DNA of 64,000 nt, from positions 29,962-93,961 of the forward strand of contig CAZBXL010000004.1 in the NCBI GenBank assembly GCA_964495785.1. Direction: 5' to 3'. A program made the translations under genes and the position numbers. A model generated the notes under the pieces. It was given only the letters and a program-made list of their open reading frames with translations, was not told where the DNA came from and searched no databases. Positions 26,175 to 37,700 of the stretch are shown here, piece by piece; positions within the stretch are counted from its first letter, which is position 1, and the number at the start of each line of letters is the position of its first letter. Source of the DNA: RFSX01 sp964495785. GTDB lineage: Bacteria; Bacteroidota; Bacteroidia; Chitinophagales; Saprospiraceae.

Positions 26175-29153
26175 ATGAAAAAACTATCAAAGTTTTGCTT
26201 TTTAGCAGTATGTATGTGCCTATGTAGTTTTGCGATGAATGCGCAAAGAACTATCAGTGGTACGATATACGACTCATCCAACAATGATGCTCTCATCGGA
26301 GCCAATGTTCTCGTTCAAGGAACTACAATAGGAACAATTACAGACATTGACGGATCTTTTTCACTTAACGTGCCTGCTGGTAATGACAAGTTAGTTGTGT
26401 CATTTACAGGTTATGATGATCAAGTAATTATGCTTGGAGAATCATCGAATTATACGATCAATCTATCTCAAGGAAAACTCCTTGACGAAATCGTTGTCGT
26501 AGGTTATGGTACTCAATCAGAAAAAGAAATTACATCTGCAGTTACTAAGGTAGATGCGGAAGACTTCAACCAGGGTGCCATCACAGATCCTGCACAACTC
26601 CTACAAGGAAAGGTTGCCGGACTTCAGGTCAACAATAGAGGCGGAGACCCTAATGGTAACAGCACAATAAGATTAAGAGGAATCTCAACTGTAGGTTCTA
26701 ATGTGGAACCGCTTGTTGTTGTAGATGGAATCATCGGAGCATCGTTAGATAACGTAGATCCTAATGATATCGAAAGCATAAGTGTCCTTAAGGATGGTTC
26801 TGCTGCTGCAATATACGGCAGTAGAGGTTCAAGTGGAGTTATTTTAGTAACTACTAAATCAGGTAACTCTAATGAGAATTTTCAGATAAGTTATAATGGT
26901 CAATTATCAACTTCTTCTGCAATAAGTGGTGTTCCAGTTATGACTGCAGAAGAATTTGTTGCCGCAGGAGGTACTGACTTAGGAAGCAATACAGATTGGT
27001 TAGACGAGGTTACAAGATCTGGTTTCTCTAATCTTCACGGTATTTCTGCTTCAGGTGGTGTAGACAACTCAACATTTAGAATATCAGCTAACTTTAGAGA
27101 TGTTAATGGTATCCTTAGAAATTCTGGCTTTGATCAGTTTAATACAAGGGTAAATCTTTCTACAAGAGCACTTAATGATAAGCTTAAAATAGATTTCAAT
27201 TCTTCATTTACAAATAGAAATCAGCAAAATGGATTTGTAGAAGCATTAAGATATGCAGTACTTTATAATCCAACAGCACCTGTTTTAGGTGAGAATGCAC
27301 CTTTTGCTTTTAACTCAGACCAGTTCGGTGGATTCTTCGAGACTTTAGGATTATTCGATAGTTTCAATCCAGTATCACTCATAGAGCAAAACAGAAATGA
27401 CGGTACAAGAAGAGAATTCAATTATGGAGCTACCGCAACTTACAGCTTTACTGATAACCTGTCCGGTACATTCAGAGTAGCACAACAAAAAACTGATTTT
27501 TCAAATATCTCTTATTACCCAACTACATCTTTGTTTAGAGGTAATGCAACGAGTCCAATAAGAAAAGGTCTTGCAGAATTCTATCAGCAAGATGTGACTT
27601 TCAATCTTTATGAAGGTTATATGACTTACACGACTGGTTTTGGATCATCTGCTTTAACGTTAACCGGAGGTTACTCATATCAAGAAGATACTTTTGACGA
27701 GAACTTCTTCAGCTTAGGAGATTTTCCTGATAACTCATTAGACTTCAGTAATCTTATACAGACTTCTCAAGATTTACAAGCAGCTGGTTTTATAGGTGCA
27801 AGTAGTGGAGCGTCACCAACAAATAAAATTATCGCATTTTTTGGTAGAGCTAATCTGACTCTTAATGACAACATATTCTTCAATGCTTCATTAAGAAGAG
27901 AAGGCTCTTCTAAATTAGGTACTGAAGAGAAGTGGGGTCTTTTCCCTTCATTAAGTGCTGGAATTGACATAAGCGATTACATGGGCTTAGATAACGTAGA
28001 CTTATTCAAAGTAAGATTAGGTTACGGTGTTACTGGAGCATTACCTCAACAAAGTGGATTATCTCAGCCTATAAGAGCCGTAGTTAATGGAGCTGATGGT
28101 TCTGTAACTACAGATTTAATCAGAGCTGGTAACGATAGCTTAAGATGGGAACGTAAGAGTGAAATTAACTTTGGTGTTGAATTTCAGTCAGGAAGATTCT
28201 CTTCTACTTTAGATTTATATACAAGAGATATCAGCGATTTCATACTTGAAAGAACTGTAGATCCAGCGGTATTCGTAGTGAATAGAAGATTTGAAAACGT
28301 AGGTGAGTTGAATACAAGAGGAGTAGAATTAGCATTGAATTATGATGTAGTTCAAGGAAGTGACTTTAATTATACTACAGGTGTAATACTATCTACTTAT
28401 AGAACGAAGTTGAATGAATATGTATTAGATGCAGAAACAAGAGCCAACTTAGGAGCACCAGGACAAAATGGTACCAATATGATTCTCGTTAGAGAAGGAG
28501 AAGAAATTGGTAATATTTGGGGACCAGTATTTGAAAGTGTAGCCGAAGATGGCAGTCCGGTTTTTTCTGATCTAAATAATGATGGGATGTTATTAACTGA
28601 CCAAGCATTAGCATTAGACTCATTAGTGGACTTTGCAGTGTTAGGTAATGGTATACCAGATCTTACTTTTGGATGGACGAACCAGATCAGCTTCAAAGGA
28701 TGGAATATAAATGCATTCTTTAGAGGAGCTATTGGCCATAGCCTTGTTAATACATTCAGAGCATTTTATGAGCCACAACTATCTACTCAATCATCTTATA
28801 ATTTTGTAAATACAGATCTCGCTGTAGACGGATTAACGTCTGCAAGATTCAGCTCACTATATGTTGAAAAAGCAGATTTTATCAGATTAGACAACCTTAC
28901 CATCTCTAGAAGCGTTAATATACCAGGGAACTCCATTAGAAATGCTACAGTATCTCTAAACCTTCAGAATCCATTTGTGATTACGAGTTATACTGGTACT
29001 GATCCTGAGCCATCTTTGGTTGATTCAGGAGCTGCAGATAACGGTAATAGAGATTTTATTAATGTCTCAGATGTATTGTCGCCAGGTATCGAAAGAAGAA
29101 ATTCTTATTTCGCTTCAAGGTCAGTAACTCTTGGGATCAATCTTAATTTTTAA
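26175..29153 (+). CDS. SusC/RagA-family TonB-linked outer-membrane protein
   Basis: 992 residues. Signal peptide (1-23), a carboxypeptidase-regulatory-like domain at about 25-100 (ISGTIYDSS...GANVLVQGT), a TonB-box-like segment before VVGYGTQSEKEITSAV, a plug domain with PLVVVDGIIG and SVLKDGSAAAIYGSRGSSGVILVTTK (about 190-235), then a beta-barrel ending in LGINLNF. It imports oligosaccharides with its SusD partner, 12 bp downstream. The divergent alpha-glucosidase operon makes an alpha-glucan or oligoglucoside the likely cargo. Confidence 0.95.
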   Translation: MKKLSKFCFLAVCMCLCSFAMNAQRTISGTIYDSSNNDALIGANVLVQGTTIGTITDIDGSFSLNVPAGNDKLVVSFTGYDDQVIMLGESSNYTINLSQGKLLDEIVVVGYGTQSEKEITSAVTKVDAEDFNQGAITDPAQLLQGKVAGLQVNNRGGDPNGNSTIRLRGISTVGSNVEPLVVVDGIIGASLDNVDPNDIESISVLKDGSAAAIYGSRGSSGVILVTTKSGNSNENFQISYNGQLSTSSAISGVPVMTAEEFVAAGGTDLGSNTDWLDEVTRSGFSNLHGISASGGVDNSTFRISANFRDVNGILRNSGFDQFNTRVNLSTRALNDKLKIDFNSSFTNRNQQNGFVEALRYAVLYNPTAPVLGENAPFAFNSDQFGGFFETLGLFDSFNPVSLIEQNRNDGTRREFNYGATATYSFTDNLSGTFRVAQQKTDFSNISYYPTTSLFRGNATSPIRKGLAEFYQQDVTFNLYEGYMTYTTGFGSSALTLTGGYSYQEDTFDENFFSLGDFPDNSLDFSNLIQTSQDLQAAGFIGASSGASPTNKIIAFFGRANLTLNDNIFFNASLRREGSSKLGTEEKWGLFPSLSAGIDISDYMGLDNVDLFKVRLGYGVTGALPQQSGLSQPIRAVVNGADGSVTTDLIRAGNDSLRWERKSEINFGVEFQSGRFSSTLDLYTRDISDFILERTVDPAVFVVNRRFENVGELNTRGVELALNYDVVQGSDFNYTTGVILSTYRTKLNEYVLDAETRANLGAPGQNGTNMILVREGEEIGNIWGPVFESVAEDGSPVFSDLNNDGMLLTDQALALDSLVDFAVLGNGIPDLTFGWTNQISFKGWNINAFFRGAIGHSLVNTFRAFYEPQLSTQSSYNFVNTDLAVDGLTSARFSSLYVEKADFIRLDNLTISRSVNIPGNSIRNATVSLNLQNPFVITSYTGTDPEPSLVDSGAADNGNRDFINVSDVLSPGIERRNSYFASRSVTLGINLNF

Positions 29154-29165
29154 AATATTTAAATT

Positions 29166-30776
29166 ATGGATAAATTATCAAAAATTTTATTCGCATTAGT
29201 TATTCTAATTGTTCCATTCTCATGTACTGATCTTGAGGAGGATTTAAGAGGTAATGTTGTAGACGACATTAGTATACCAGGTATTGATACTGGTAGTGAT
29301 GGAGAAAACTCTGGTCCACTTACAGCAGCATATGCAGAATTAAGGAACGCTGGAACAGCTAATCACGGTGGTTATTACTCAGTACAAGAGTTACCTTCAG
29401 ATGAGATGGTAATCTGTGCTAAAGGTGGTGACTGGTTCGATGGTGGTATTCTTATACAATTACACCAACACACTTACGGATCTACACATGATTTCGTTAA
29501 TGGAACTTGGGTGCAGACTTATAATGCCATAGGTTCAGCTAATGCAGCTGTCGCTAATCCGGCATTAGACGCAAGTCAGATTGCTCAAGCTAGAGTTTTA
29601 AGAGCATACTTTCACTGGAGATTACTTGACTTATATGGAAATGTCAAAATCATTACAGGAGAAGGAGCTGATGCACCTCAATCTTCAAGAGCTGAGGTTT
29701 TTGAATTCGTAGAAAGTGAGTACTTAGATGTATTAGGCATTTCTTCTTTGACTGCAGGCGCTGACTTGTCAAGTAGTCCTTTATCAACTGATCCTAACAC
29801 ATTTGAAATTAATCAATTTGCTGTCTTAGGACTTTTATCTAAGTTGTATCTTAATGCAGAAGTATATACAGGTACACCGAGATACGAAGAAGCAGCTATC
29901 GCGGCTTCTATCATAATAGATAGCGGTGTATATTCACTATGTGGAGATGGCTGTATGGTAGTTAACCAAGGTAAAAGACCATCAGTAGACTCAGATCCAG
30001 ATATGTTAGAAGGTTACCCTGCTGTATTTGCTCCTAATAATGATGCTAACCCAGAACATATATGGGTAGTGAATTATGATGAAGTAACAGGTGGTAACAT
30101 GAATTTCTCACAAATGAATCTGCACTACTCAAGTCAATTCTCTTACAACTTACAAAGCCAACCATGGAATGGTTATGCAACTCTTGAAGAATTCTATAAC
30201 TCTTACGAGGATGGTGATGCGAGAAAAACAGCTAACTTCTTAGTAGGAGAACAAGTAGACTTTGGTGGTTCTGCAATATTAGATTTTGCATCAGATGACG
30301 GAAACTTAGTTCTTAACTACACTCCGTTTATCAATGAATTGCAGCCAAATTCTATAAGAGAAGCAGGCGCAAGACCAGCTAAATTTAGCTTCAAGCAATT
30401 AGGTAGAAATGATATGAATAATAATTACCCAATCGTAAGATTAGGTGATGTATATCTCATGAGAGGTGAGGCTATGGCTCGTATGAGCGGTAACTGGAAT
30501 GCTGCATTGCCAGATGTAAATCTGATAAGAGCAAGAGCAAAAGTATCTGAACTTACTTCTCTTGATGCTGATATATTCTTAGCAGAAAGAGGTAGAGAGA
30601 TGTTCCAAGAGGCTACGAGAAGAACTGACCAAATCAGATTTGGAGTATATAATGATACATGGTGGGAAAAGCCAGTATCTCAAGATTTTGTAAATATATA
30701 CCCTATTCCGTTTGATCAATTACAAGCGACGAGTGGAGGAGCTTTTCCTTTAACTCAGAATCCAGGCTATAATTAA
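29166..30776 (+). CDS. SusD/RagB-family outer-membrane lipoprotein
   Basis: 536 residues with lipobox PFSC (C20). RagB/SusD fold features include the TPR-like N-terminal half (LTAAYAELRNAG..., YNAIGSANAAV, RVLRAYFHWRLLDLYGNV) and the C-terminal pattern ending in NPGYN. It forms the lid of the SusC channel and binds the sugar at the surface. It is cotranscribed with susC and followed after 21 bp by a strong intrinsic terminator. Confidence 0.95.
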   Translation: MDKLSKILFALVILIVPFSCTDLEEDLRGNVVDDISIPGIDTGSDGENSGPLTAAYAELRNAGTANHGGYYSVQELPSDEMVICAKGGDWFDGGILIQLHQHTYGSTHDFVNGTWVQTYNAIGSANAAVANPALDASQIAQARVLRAYFHWRLLDLYGNVKIITGEGADAPQSSRAEVFEFVESEYLDVLGISSLTAGADLSSSPLSTDPNTFEINQFAVLGLLSKLYLNAEVYTGTPRYEEAAIAASIIIDSGVYSLCGDGCMVVNQGKRPSVDSDPDMLEGYPAVFAPNNDANPEHIWVVNYDEVTGGNMNFSQMNLHYSSQFSYNLQSQPWNGYATLEEFYNSYEDGDARKTANFLVGEQVDFGGSAILDFASDDGNLVLNYTPFINELQPNSIREAGARPAKFSFKQLGRNDMNNNYPIVRLGDVYLMRGEAMARMSGNWNAALPDVNLIRARAKVSELTSLDADIFLAERGREMFQEATRRTDQIRFGVYNDTWWEKPVSQDFVNIYPIPFDQLQATSGGAFPLTQNPGYN

Positions 30777-30797
30777 TATAAGATTTATTATAATTGA

Positions 30798-30834
30798 GGG
30801 TTGCTTTCTACTAAGAGAGCAACCCTTTTTTTTT
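30798..30834 (+). terminator. Intrinsic terminator after susD
   Basis: GGGTTGCT and AGCAACCC form an 8-bp stem around a 12-nt loop, directly followed by nine T. Only 18 bp separate the T-run from the next ORF's ATG, so downstream expression probably depends on read-through or on a promoter inside susD. Confidence 0.85.
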
Positions 30835-30852
30835 GAATAGTGTGGATTAAAA

Positions 30853-33800
30853 ATGACTTCAAAACATTTAATATTCTTATATCTTTTATCGCTCATGACA
30901 TTCAGTACTTCTTGTAATGATGAGGATAAAGATAGCATGCCTCCCCTATTCACCCTCAGTGATGATACTGGAATCGATTTCAATAATCAATTAGAGTATA
31001 CAACAGAACTTAACCCCTACACCTATAGAAACTTTTACAACGGTGCCGGAGTCGCCGTCGGAGACATTAACAATGATGGATTAGATGATATCTACTTCAC
31101 AGGCAATCAAGTCGACAATCAATTGTATATAAATGAGGGCAATCTGAAGTTCAGAGATATTACCCAGACTGCAGGTGTCTCTTGTCCTAACATCTGGTCA
31201 TCAGGAGCAGTTTTCGTTGATATTAATGCCGATGGTCTATTAGACATATATGTCTGTAAGGCAGGCCCTCCCAACGGCGACAATCGTCATAATGAGTTAT
31301 TTATCAATAATGGTGATCTTACCTTTACAGAGTCTTCAGCGGCATACGGTCTTGATATTACCGGCTTAGGCATACAGTCTGCGTTTTTTGACTATGACAG
31401 AGATGGAGATCTTGATTGTTATCTACTTAATAATTCGATTAAAGCAATAGGTGGCTTTGACCTAATCAAAGACAAGAGGAATGAGCATAGCCCATCTGGT
31501 AATAAATTGCTAAGAAATGATAATGGAAGATTTAATGATGTTACAAAAGAATCAGGAATCTACTCAAGCGAAATCGGTTTTGGATTGGGAATTACAATTA
31601 GTGATTTCAATGTAGATGGATGGCCGGACGTCTACATATCAAATGATTTTTTTGAGAAGGACTACCTCTACATTAATCAAAAAAATGGAAGATTCATTGA
31701 ATCTGGAGAAGAGTTCTTTCAGTGTTTCTCTTTGGGTTCTATGGGAGCTGATGCTGCAGATCTTAATAATGATTTACTCCCAGATCTCATGGTCACTGAA
31801 ATGTTTCCATCTACTACAGAAAGAAAAAAAACAAAAGCAGTATACGATAGCTGGAACAAATATCATAGATCGGTCAAGGCCGGGTATTACCATCAGGTAC
31901 CAAGAAATACATTACAGTACAATGTAGACGGTGATCAATTCTTAGAGATAGGAAGATATGCTGGAGTAGAAGATACGGACTGGAGCTGGTCATGCTTGAT
32001 ACAAGATTATGATAACGATGGGTATAAAGATATATTCATCAGTAATGGCATCTACAAAGATTTACTGGATAGGGATTATTTAGATTTTGCTGGTAATGAA
32101 GCTGCTACACAACTCATACGAAAATATAAAGAGGAAGGAATAAAACAACTCATAGATTCAATGACTTCTGAGGCCATTCCTAATAGGATGTTCTCTCACA
32201 AGGGAGACTTCAATTACAAAGATGTAAATAAAGAATGGGGTTTTGAGAAACCAAGCTTCAGCAATGGCTCAGCTTATTCTGATTTAGATAATGATGGTGA
32301 TCTTGATATCATCATTAACAACGTCAATGAAAATGCTTCGATTTATATAAACCATGAGAACGAACTAACAAATAATAATTTTATCGACTTTTCTGTAAAA
32401 GGTAAAGGAAAAAATACTTTCGGCATAGCAACTAAGATTATTGTTTACTCTTGCGACCATACATATATGAGTGAGTTGTTTCCTTCAAGAGGTTTTCAAT
32501 CTTCCGTAAGTTATAAGTTGCACATTGGACTTGGCACATGCAGTGAGATCGATAGTGTGAGCATACAATTTTCAGACGGCACAGATATTATACTTAGCTC
32601 TCCTACAATTAATGAACTGAACTTAATAGATCAAGTCAATAATAAGTCCGAACAGGCTATCAAGAATACACAACAAGTAACATTATCAATTGTAGATAGT
32701 ATAGACTACAAACACAAGCAACCCTACTTCAATCAATTTAACAGAGAGCCTCTAATGTATAAGATGAATACTGAAAAGGGACCTATCATAATATCTGGTG
32801 ACGTCGATAATGATGGAGATACTGATTTGTTTATAGGCGGAGCTAAGAATCAATCTTCTGCACTATACATCAATGAAAAAGAACAATATATTAAACTTGA
32901 AAAAGACTTCAGAAGTGATGCTAAATCTGAAGTTACAGATGCACAGTTTTTTGATTCTGATAACGATGGAGATCTCGACTTATATGTCGCTCACGGTGGT
33001 ACGGCTTTCTCTAAATATGCTCCTGAGTTAAATGATTGTATATACATCAATGATGGGAATGGACACTTCGAAAAGGCGAAGAATGGCATCCAATTCGATA
33101 AGCCTTACTCGACTTCTACTGTAAGTATTATCGATTATAATGGAGATGGGCTTCAAGATATCTTCATCGGAGTAGATAACAGTAACTTAAGCTATGGGAC
33201 CTTGGGTTCTGCATATATCTACCAAAACATGAGTGACAATGTATATGATAAAGTAGAACTCACCGGTCTCCAAAACATAGGAATAATAACTGACAGCGCC
33301 GTGACTGATATAAATAATGATGGACAACAAGATATTGTCGCTGTAGGAGAATGGATGCGTCCTTTAATTTTGATAAATCGCGATGAGGAATTAGTCATTT
33401 CAGAAACCGATTATGGATTTAATAAATTAAGTGGACTATGGAATAACATAGCTATAGAAGACATAAACAATGATGGTCAAGATGATATATTCATAGGTAA
33501 TATAGGTCAGAATACATCTATTACAGAAAACAACAGACTATACATAGGAGACTTTGACAATAACGGCTCTACAGAACAAATACTATGTGAGGTGATAGAT
33601 GATAAAGTCTATCCTGTAGTGGACTTTGATCTTTTGAGGTCGCAAGTCCCTGCTGTCAAGAAAAAGGTCACCCAACATAAAAGATATGCTCAGTCTGATT
33701 TGAAAACTCTATTTGGACAAGAGACTATGGATAAAGCTACTTATCTAAATATAGATATCACAGAATCAATTCTATACCTATCATCTAATGATGGCTTTGA

Positions 33801-34125
33801 GAAAGCTAAACTCCCACAACAAGTACAATATTCTTCTACTCATACTGCTTTATTGACTGATGTAGACAATGATGGAACCAAGGATATAATATTAGGTGGT
33901 AATCATTATCTGGTGCTTCCTCAATATGGGAGAGCTGATGCTTCTACAGGATGGCTTTTACTTGGGTCTGATGATGACAATAATTACAAAATTAAGAACA
34001 TCAGTCCCCTATCTATTAAAGGAGAAATGAGGGATATTGAGTTAATAAATCAAGATAAATATATCTTTGGGGTAAATGATCAACAAACATATTTTTACAG
34101 TTTTTTAAACTTCAAGACAGACTAA
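30853..34125 (+). CDS. FG-GAP/VCBS and ASPIC-UnbV repeat lipoprotein, paralogue 1
   Basis: 1,090 residues with lipobox STSC (C21). It has two beta-propeller regions built of FG-GAP/VCBS repeats with calcium-loop motifs such as DINNDGLDD (71-79), DINADGLLD (123), DYDRDGDLD (180), DFNVDGWPD (251), DYDNDGYKD (385) and DLDNDGDLD (477). Between them lies an ASPIC/UnbV domain (about 515-595, with PSRGFQSS and HIGLG). Proteins of this build are abundant in Bacteroidota next to susCD pairs, but their biochemical role is not established; surface glycan or protein binding is the usual guess. The next gene's ATG follows its stop with no gap. Confidence 0.9.
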   Translation: MTSKHLIFLYLLSLMTFSTSCNDEDKDSMPPLFTLSDDTGIDFNNQLEYTTELNPYTYRNFYNGAGVAVGDINNDGLDDIYFTGNQVDNQLYINEGNLKFRDITQTAGVSCPNIWSSGAVFVDINADGLLDIYVCKAGPPNGDNRHNELFINNGDLTFTESSAAYGLDITGLGIQSAFFDYDRDGDLDCYLLNNSIKAIGGFDLIKDKRNEHSPSGNKLLRNDNGRFNDVTKESGIYSSEIGFGLGITISDFNVDGWPDVYISNDFFEKDYLYINQKNGRFIESGEEFFQCFSLGSMGADAADLNNDLLPDLMVTEMFPSTTERKKTKAVYDSWNKYHRSVKAGYYHQVPRNTLQYNVDGDQFLEIGRYAGVEDTDWSWSCLIQDYDNDGYKDIFISNGIYKDLLDRDYLDFAGNEAATQLIRKYKEEGIKQLIDSMTSEAIPNRMFSHKGDFNYKDVNKEWGFEKPSFSNGSAYSDLDNDGDLDIIINNVNENASIYINHENELTNNNFIDFSVKGKGKNTFGIATKIIVYSCDHTYMSELFPSRGFQSSVSYKLHIGLGTCSEIDSVSIQFSDGTDIILSSPTINELNLIDQVNNKSEQAIKNTQQVTLSIVDSIDYKHKQPYFNQFNREPLMYKMNTEKGPIIISGDVDNDGDTDLFIGGAKNQSSALYINEKEQYIKLEKDFRSDAKSEVTDAQFFDSDNDGDLDLYVAHGGTAFSKYAPELNDCIYINDGNGHFEKAKNGIQFDKPYSTSTVSIIDYNGDGLQDIFIGVDNSNLSYGTLGSAYIYQNMSDNVYDKVELTGLQNIGIITDSAVTDINNDGQQDIVAVGEWMRPLILINRDEELVISETDYGFNKLSGLWNNIAIEDINNDGQDDIFIGNIGQNTSITENNRLYIGDFDNNGSTEQILCEVIDDKVYPVVDFDLLRSQVPAVKKKVTQHKRYAQSDLKTLFGQETMDKATYLNIDITESILYLSSNDGFEKAKLPQQVQYSSTHTALLTDVDNDGTKDIILGGNHYLVLPQYGRADASTGWLLLGSDDDNNYKIKNISPLSIKGEMRDIELINQDKYIFGVNDQQTYFYSFLNFKTD

Positions 34126-34704
34126 ATGAATCTTTATTTAAGAATAATATTTTTAATACTTATATCATTTCTATTCATTTCATGCGAATCTGAATACAGT
34201 AAGAGAGTGAAGGAAGAATTAAAAAATGGAGACATTTATGACAACCTATTTTTAAATCTAAATATTGGCGATACTAAGAAGGATTTCTATGATAAATGTT
34301 GGAATTGGAACAAAGAAGGACTTGTTAGTCAAGGACCAGGTAATCAATATGCTCGGTATAATTTAGATATATCAGAAGGTAAAGATTCGCTGAGTAATGT
34401 TGACTTACTCTTCTACGGAATCTTTGACGATAATGATGTGATGTATGGGATGGATATGAAGATGTCTTACAAAGCATGGTCACCTTGGAATAAAGATTAT
34501 AAGGCTTCACAATTAGTATCAGATTTGCAAGATTATTATATGAATCAGTATGCTAAAAGTGAGTTTACACCAATCACTATTAAAGGAGATATAAAGGCGT
34601 ACGCTAAAATTGATGGCAATAGACAAATCTTAATATATGCACTCAATGACAAAGATGTCGCAGTGAAAATTACGGATACAAGAAAACAGTATAATATCAA
34701 ATAA
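34126..34704 (+). CDS. Small lipoprotein within UnbV operon
   Basis: 192 residues with lipobox FISC (C20). The remainder is soluble, mixed alpha/beta, rich in Asp/Lys/Tyr, and not recognised. Its ATG directly follows the stop of paralogue 1, and its own stop is 1 bp from the next ATG. Translational coupling on both sides suggests it is an integral member of the UnbV lipoprotein set. Confidence 0.7.
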   Translation: MNLYLRIIFLILISFLFISCESEYSKRVKEELKNGDIYDNLFLNLNIGDTKKDFYDKCWNWNKEGLVSQGPGNQYARYNLDISEGKDSLSNVDLLFYGIFDDNDVMYGMDMKMSYKAWSPWNKDYKASQLVSDLQDYYMNQYAKSEFTPITIKGDIKAYAKIDGNRQILIYALNDKDVAVKITDTRKQYNIK

Positions 34705-34705
34705 G

Positions 34706-37700
34706 ATGATGCACAAAACACTCTCAAAATTTCTCATCATCGCCATTTGTAGTCTACTATATTCTTGTGCTAATGATAAAGGGTCAACCGGTCCTTTATT
34801 TGAATTAAAAAGCAGTGAAGAAACAGGAATTGAATTCAGTAATAATCTTGTCTCTACTGATTCCTTTAATGTCTACAAATACAGAAATTTCTATAACGGA
34901 GGTGGAGTGGCNNNNNNNNNNNNNNNNNNNNNNNNNNNNNNNNNNNNNNNNNNNNNNNNNNNNNNNNNNNNNNNNNNNNNNNNNNNNNNNNNNNNNNNNN
35001 NNNNNNNNNNNGGATTTTCTACTCATGCATCGTTTTTCGATTTTGATAAAGACGGAGACTTAGATGTTTATATATTAAACAATTCTTATGAAGCAATTGG
35101 TAGTTTTAACTTAAGGAAAAATGAAAGACCTAATAGAGATGTACTGGGAGGAGATAAACTGATGGAAAACCAAAATGGTAAATTTGTAGATATCAGTGAA
35201 AAAGCAGGCATCTATGGTAGCGTCATAGGTTTTGGATTGGGTGTAACAGTAAGCGATTTTAATGGAGATAACTGGGAAGACATATTTGTATCTAATGATT
35301 TTTTTGAGAGAGATTATTTATATATCAATCAGAAGGACGGAACATTTCTTGAAGACCTGGAAAATCAAATACATTCTATAAGTGCTGCATCAATGGGAGC
35401 TGATGCTGCAGATATTGATAACGACGGAATGACTGATATATTTGTGACTGACATGCTTCCTGTCGAATACGAACGCCTTAAGACCGTCACAACATTTGAT
35501 GATTGGAATCGATATCAGTATAACTTGAATAACGGTTATCACCATCAGTTCACTCGGAATATGCTACATCATAACTTAGGTAAAGATAAGTTTAATGAGG
35601 TATCAAGATATGCAGGCGTAGAAGCTTCAGATTGGAGTTGGGGAGCTCTATTCTTTGACATGGATAATGATGGGCTTAAGGATCTATTTATAGCCAATGG
35701 CATATATAAAGATCTTACAGATCAAGATTACCTTCAGTATATTGCCAATCAATCAATAATAGAATCACTTATAACAGATAAGGGTGTCAATTATAAAGAA
35801 CTCATTGATATCATTCCTTCTAACCCAATCAAAAATCAATCATACAAAAACGAAGGTTTACTACAATTTTCAGAGTATAAAAATAGTGGACTTAATACAG
35901 AGAGTTTTTCTAACGGTGCTGCATACGGCGACTTAGATAACGATGGTGATCTTGACTTAATCGTCAATAATATCAATATGCCATGCTTCATCTATGAGAA
36001 CAATTCTAATCCAAATAAGAACAAGTATATCAAACTTAATCTTATCGGAAATAAATCTAATCATTATGGAGTCGGCGCTAAAATAACAGTCAAAACAAAT
36101 GATCAGACTCTAAGCTATGAAAATATACCTACCAGAGGATTTGAATCATGTATGGATCCCCGTCCCAATATAGGAGTAGGCAGTGCAGATAATTGCGACA
36201 TAGTTATCGTATGGCCTTCTGGAAATATCAATAGACTGCAAAATGTCACTACTAATCAAACCATAACAATAAAAGAGTCATCAGAAAACTACTTATCTAA
36301 TATAACGGAAGCGAAAGAAATATTTACTAAAACTACTCCGCTTATTGATTATAAAAAAAATGAAAATAAATACGTTGACTTCAATAAAGAAAGACTGATA
36401 TATCATATGAGATCTAATGAAGGCCCACGCCATGCAGAAGGTGATATTAATGGTGATGGACTTAAAGATCTCGTAATCCCAGGGGCAAAGTCATTTGAAA
36501 CTGAAATATATATTCAGACTTCCTCGGGTAAGTTCAGAAAAAAATCTTCACAAGAAAGTTTTAGATCCGTAAAAGAATCAGAGCATACTAAAGCCATTTT
36601 ATTTGATGCAGATGGAGATACGGACTTAGATATATACCTTACGAGTGGAGGTGTAGAATTGACTCCATATTCTGAATATATGTATGACCATCTTTTATTC
36701 AATAATGGTGAGGGACAGTTCACACTATCTAAGCAAAGACTGCCAGCACAAGACCACAGAATCTCATCTAACGCTATCGACTATTCTGATATCGATAATG
36801 ATGGAGACCTTGATCTATTTGTAGGTGAGCGAATAAAGATTGGTAAATTCGGTAAGAGATGCTCAGGCTATATTCTTACCAATGACGGAAAAGGAAATTT
36901 TAAGGACATGACAGAAACTCTATGTCCTGAGCTTATTGATATTGGGATGATTACAGATGGATTATTCTATGACTTTGATAATGATGGCGATGAAGATTTA
37001 ATAAGCTGTGGAGAATATATGCCTTTACTCATTTTCATTAATGAAGGAGGTAAGTTTCAGAAGAAAGAGATAAATAGTGACATCCCACTTTCTGGCTGGT
37101 GGAACAGACTCCATGTAACTGACATAAACAAGGATGGATACTTGGATGTAATTGTAGGTAACCACGGTGAGAACAGCCGATTTGAGGCCTCAGAAGAACA
37201 TCCTATGAAGCTATACTTTTCAGATTTTGATAATAACGGTACGCAAGAAGGTGTTACTACATTTAATAGAGATAATGGTAAGGACTACCCTTTTGCACTC
37301 AGACATAATCTAATCGATCAGATGAAAGGACTTAAAAAGAGGTTCCCTGATTTTGCATCTTTTAAAGATGCTGATATAACAAAAATCTTTACGGAAGAAG
37401 AATTGGGCAAAGCTGACGTATTAGAATGTAATCAACTCAAAACAGTTCTACTGCTTAATGATGGTAGCTACAACTTTAGTTCCGTACCTCTTCCTGCAGA
37501 AGCACAACTCAGTCCTATCTACGCAATAGATACTCACGACTTTAACAATGACGGCGAGATGGATATCGTTATGGGTGGTAACCTCTATGGAGTTGTTCCT
37601 GAAATAGGTATCTATGATGGAACATATGGCTTATTTTTTCGTAACGAGGGTGATTTAAAATACACAACTCAAAGTGACGGCGATGGGCTTAGAGTGGATG

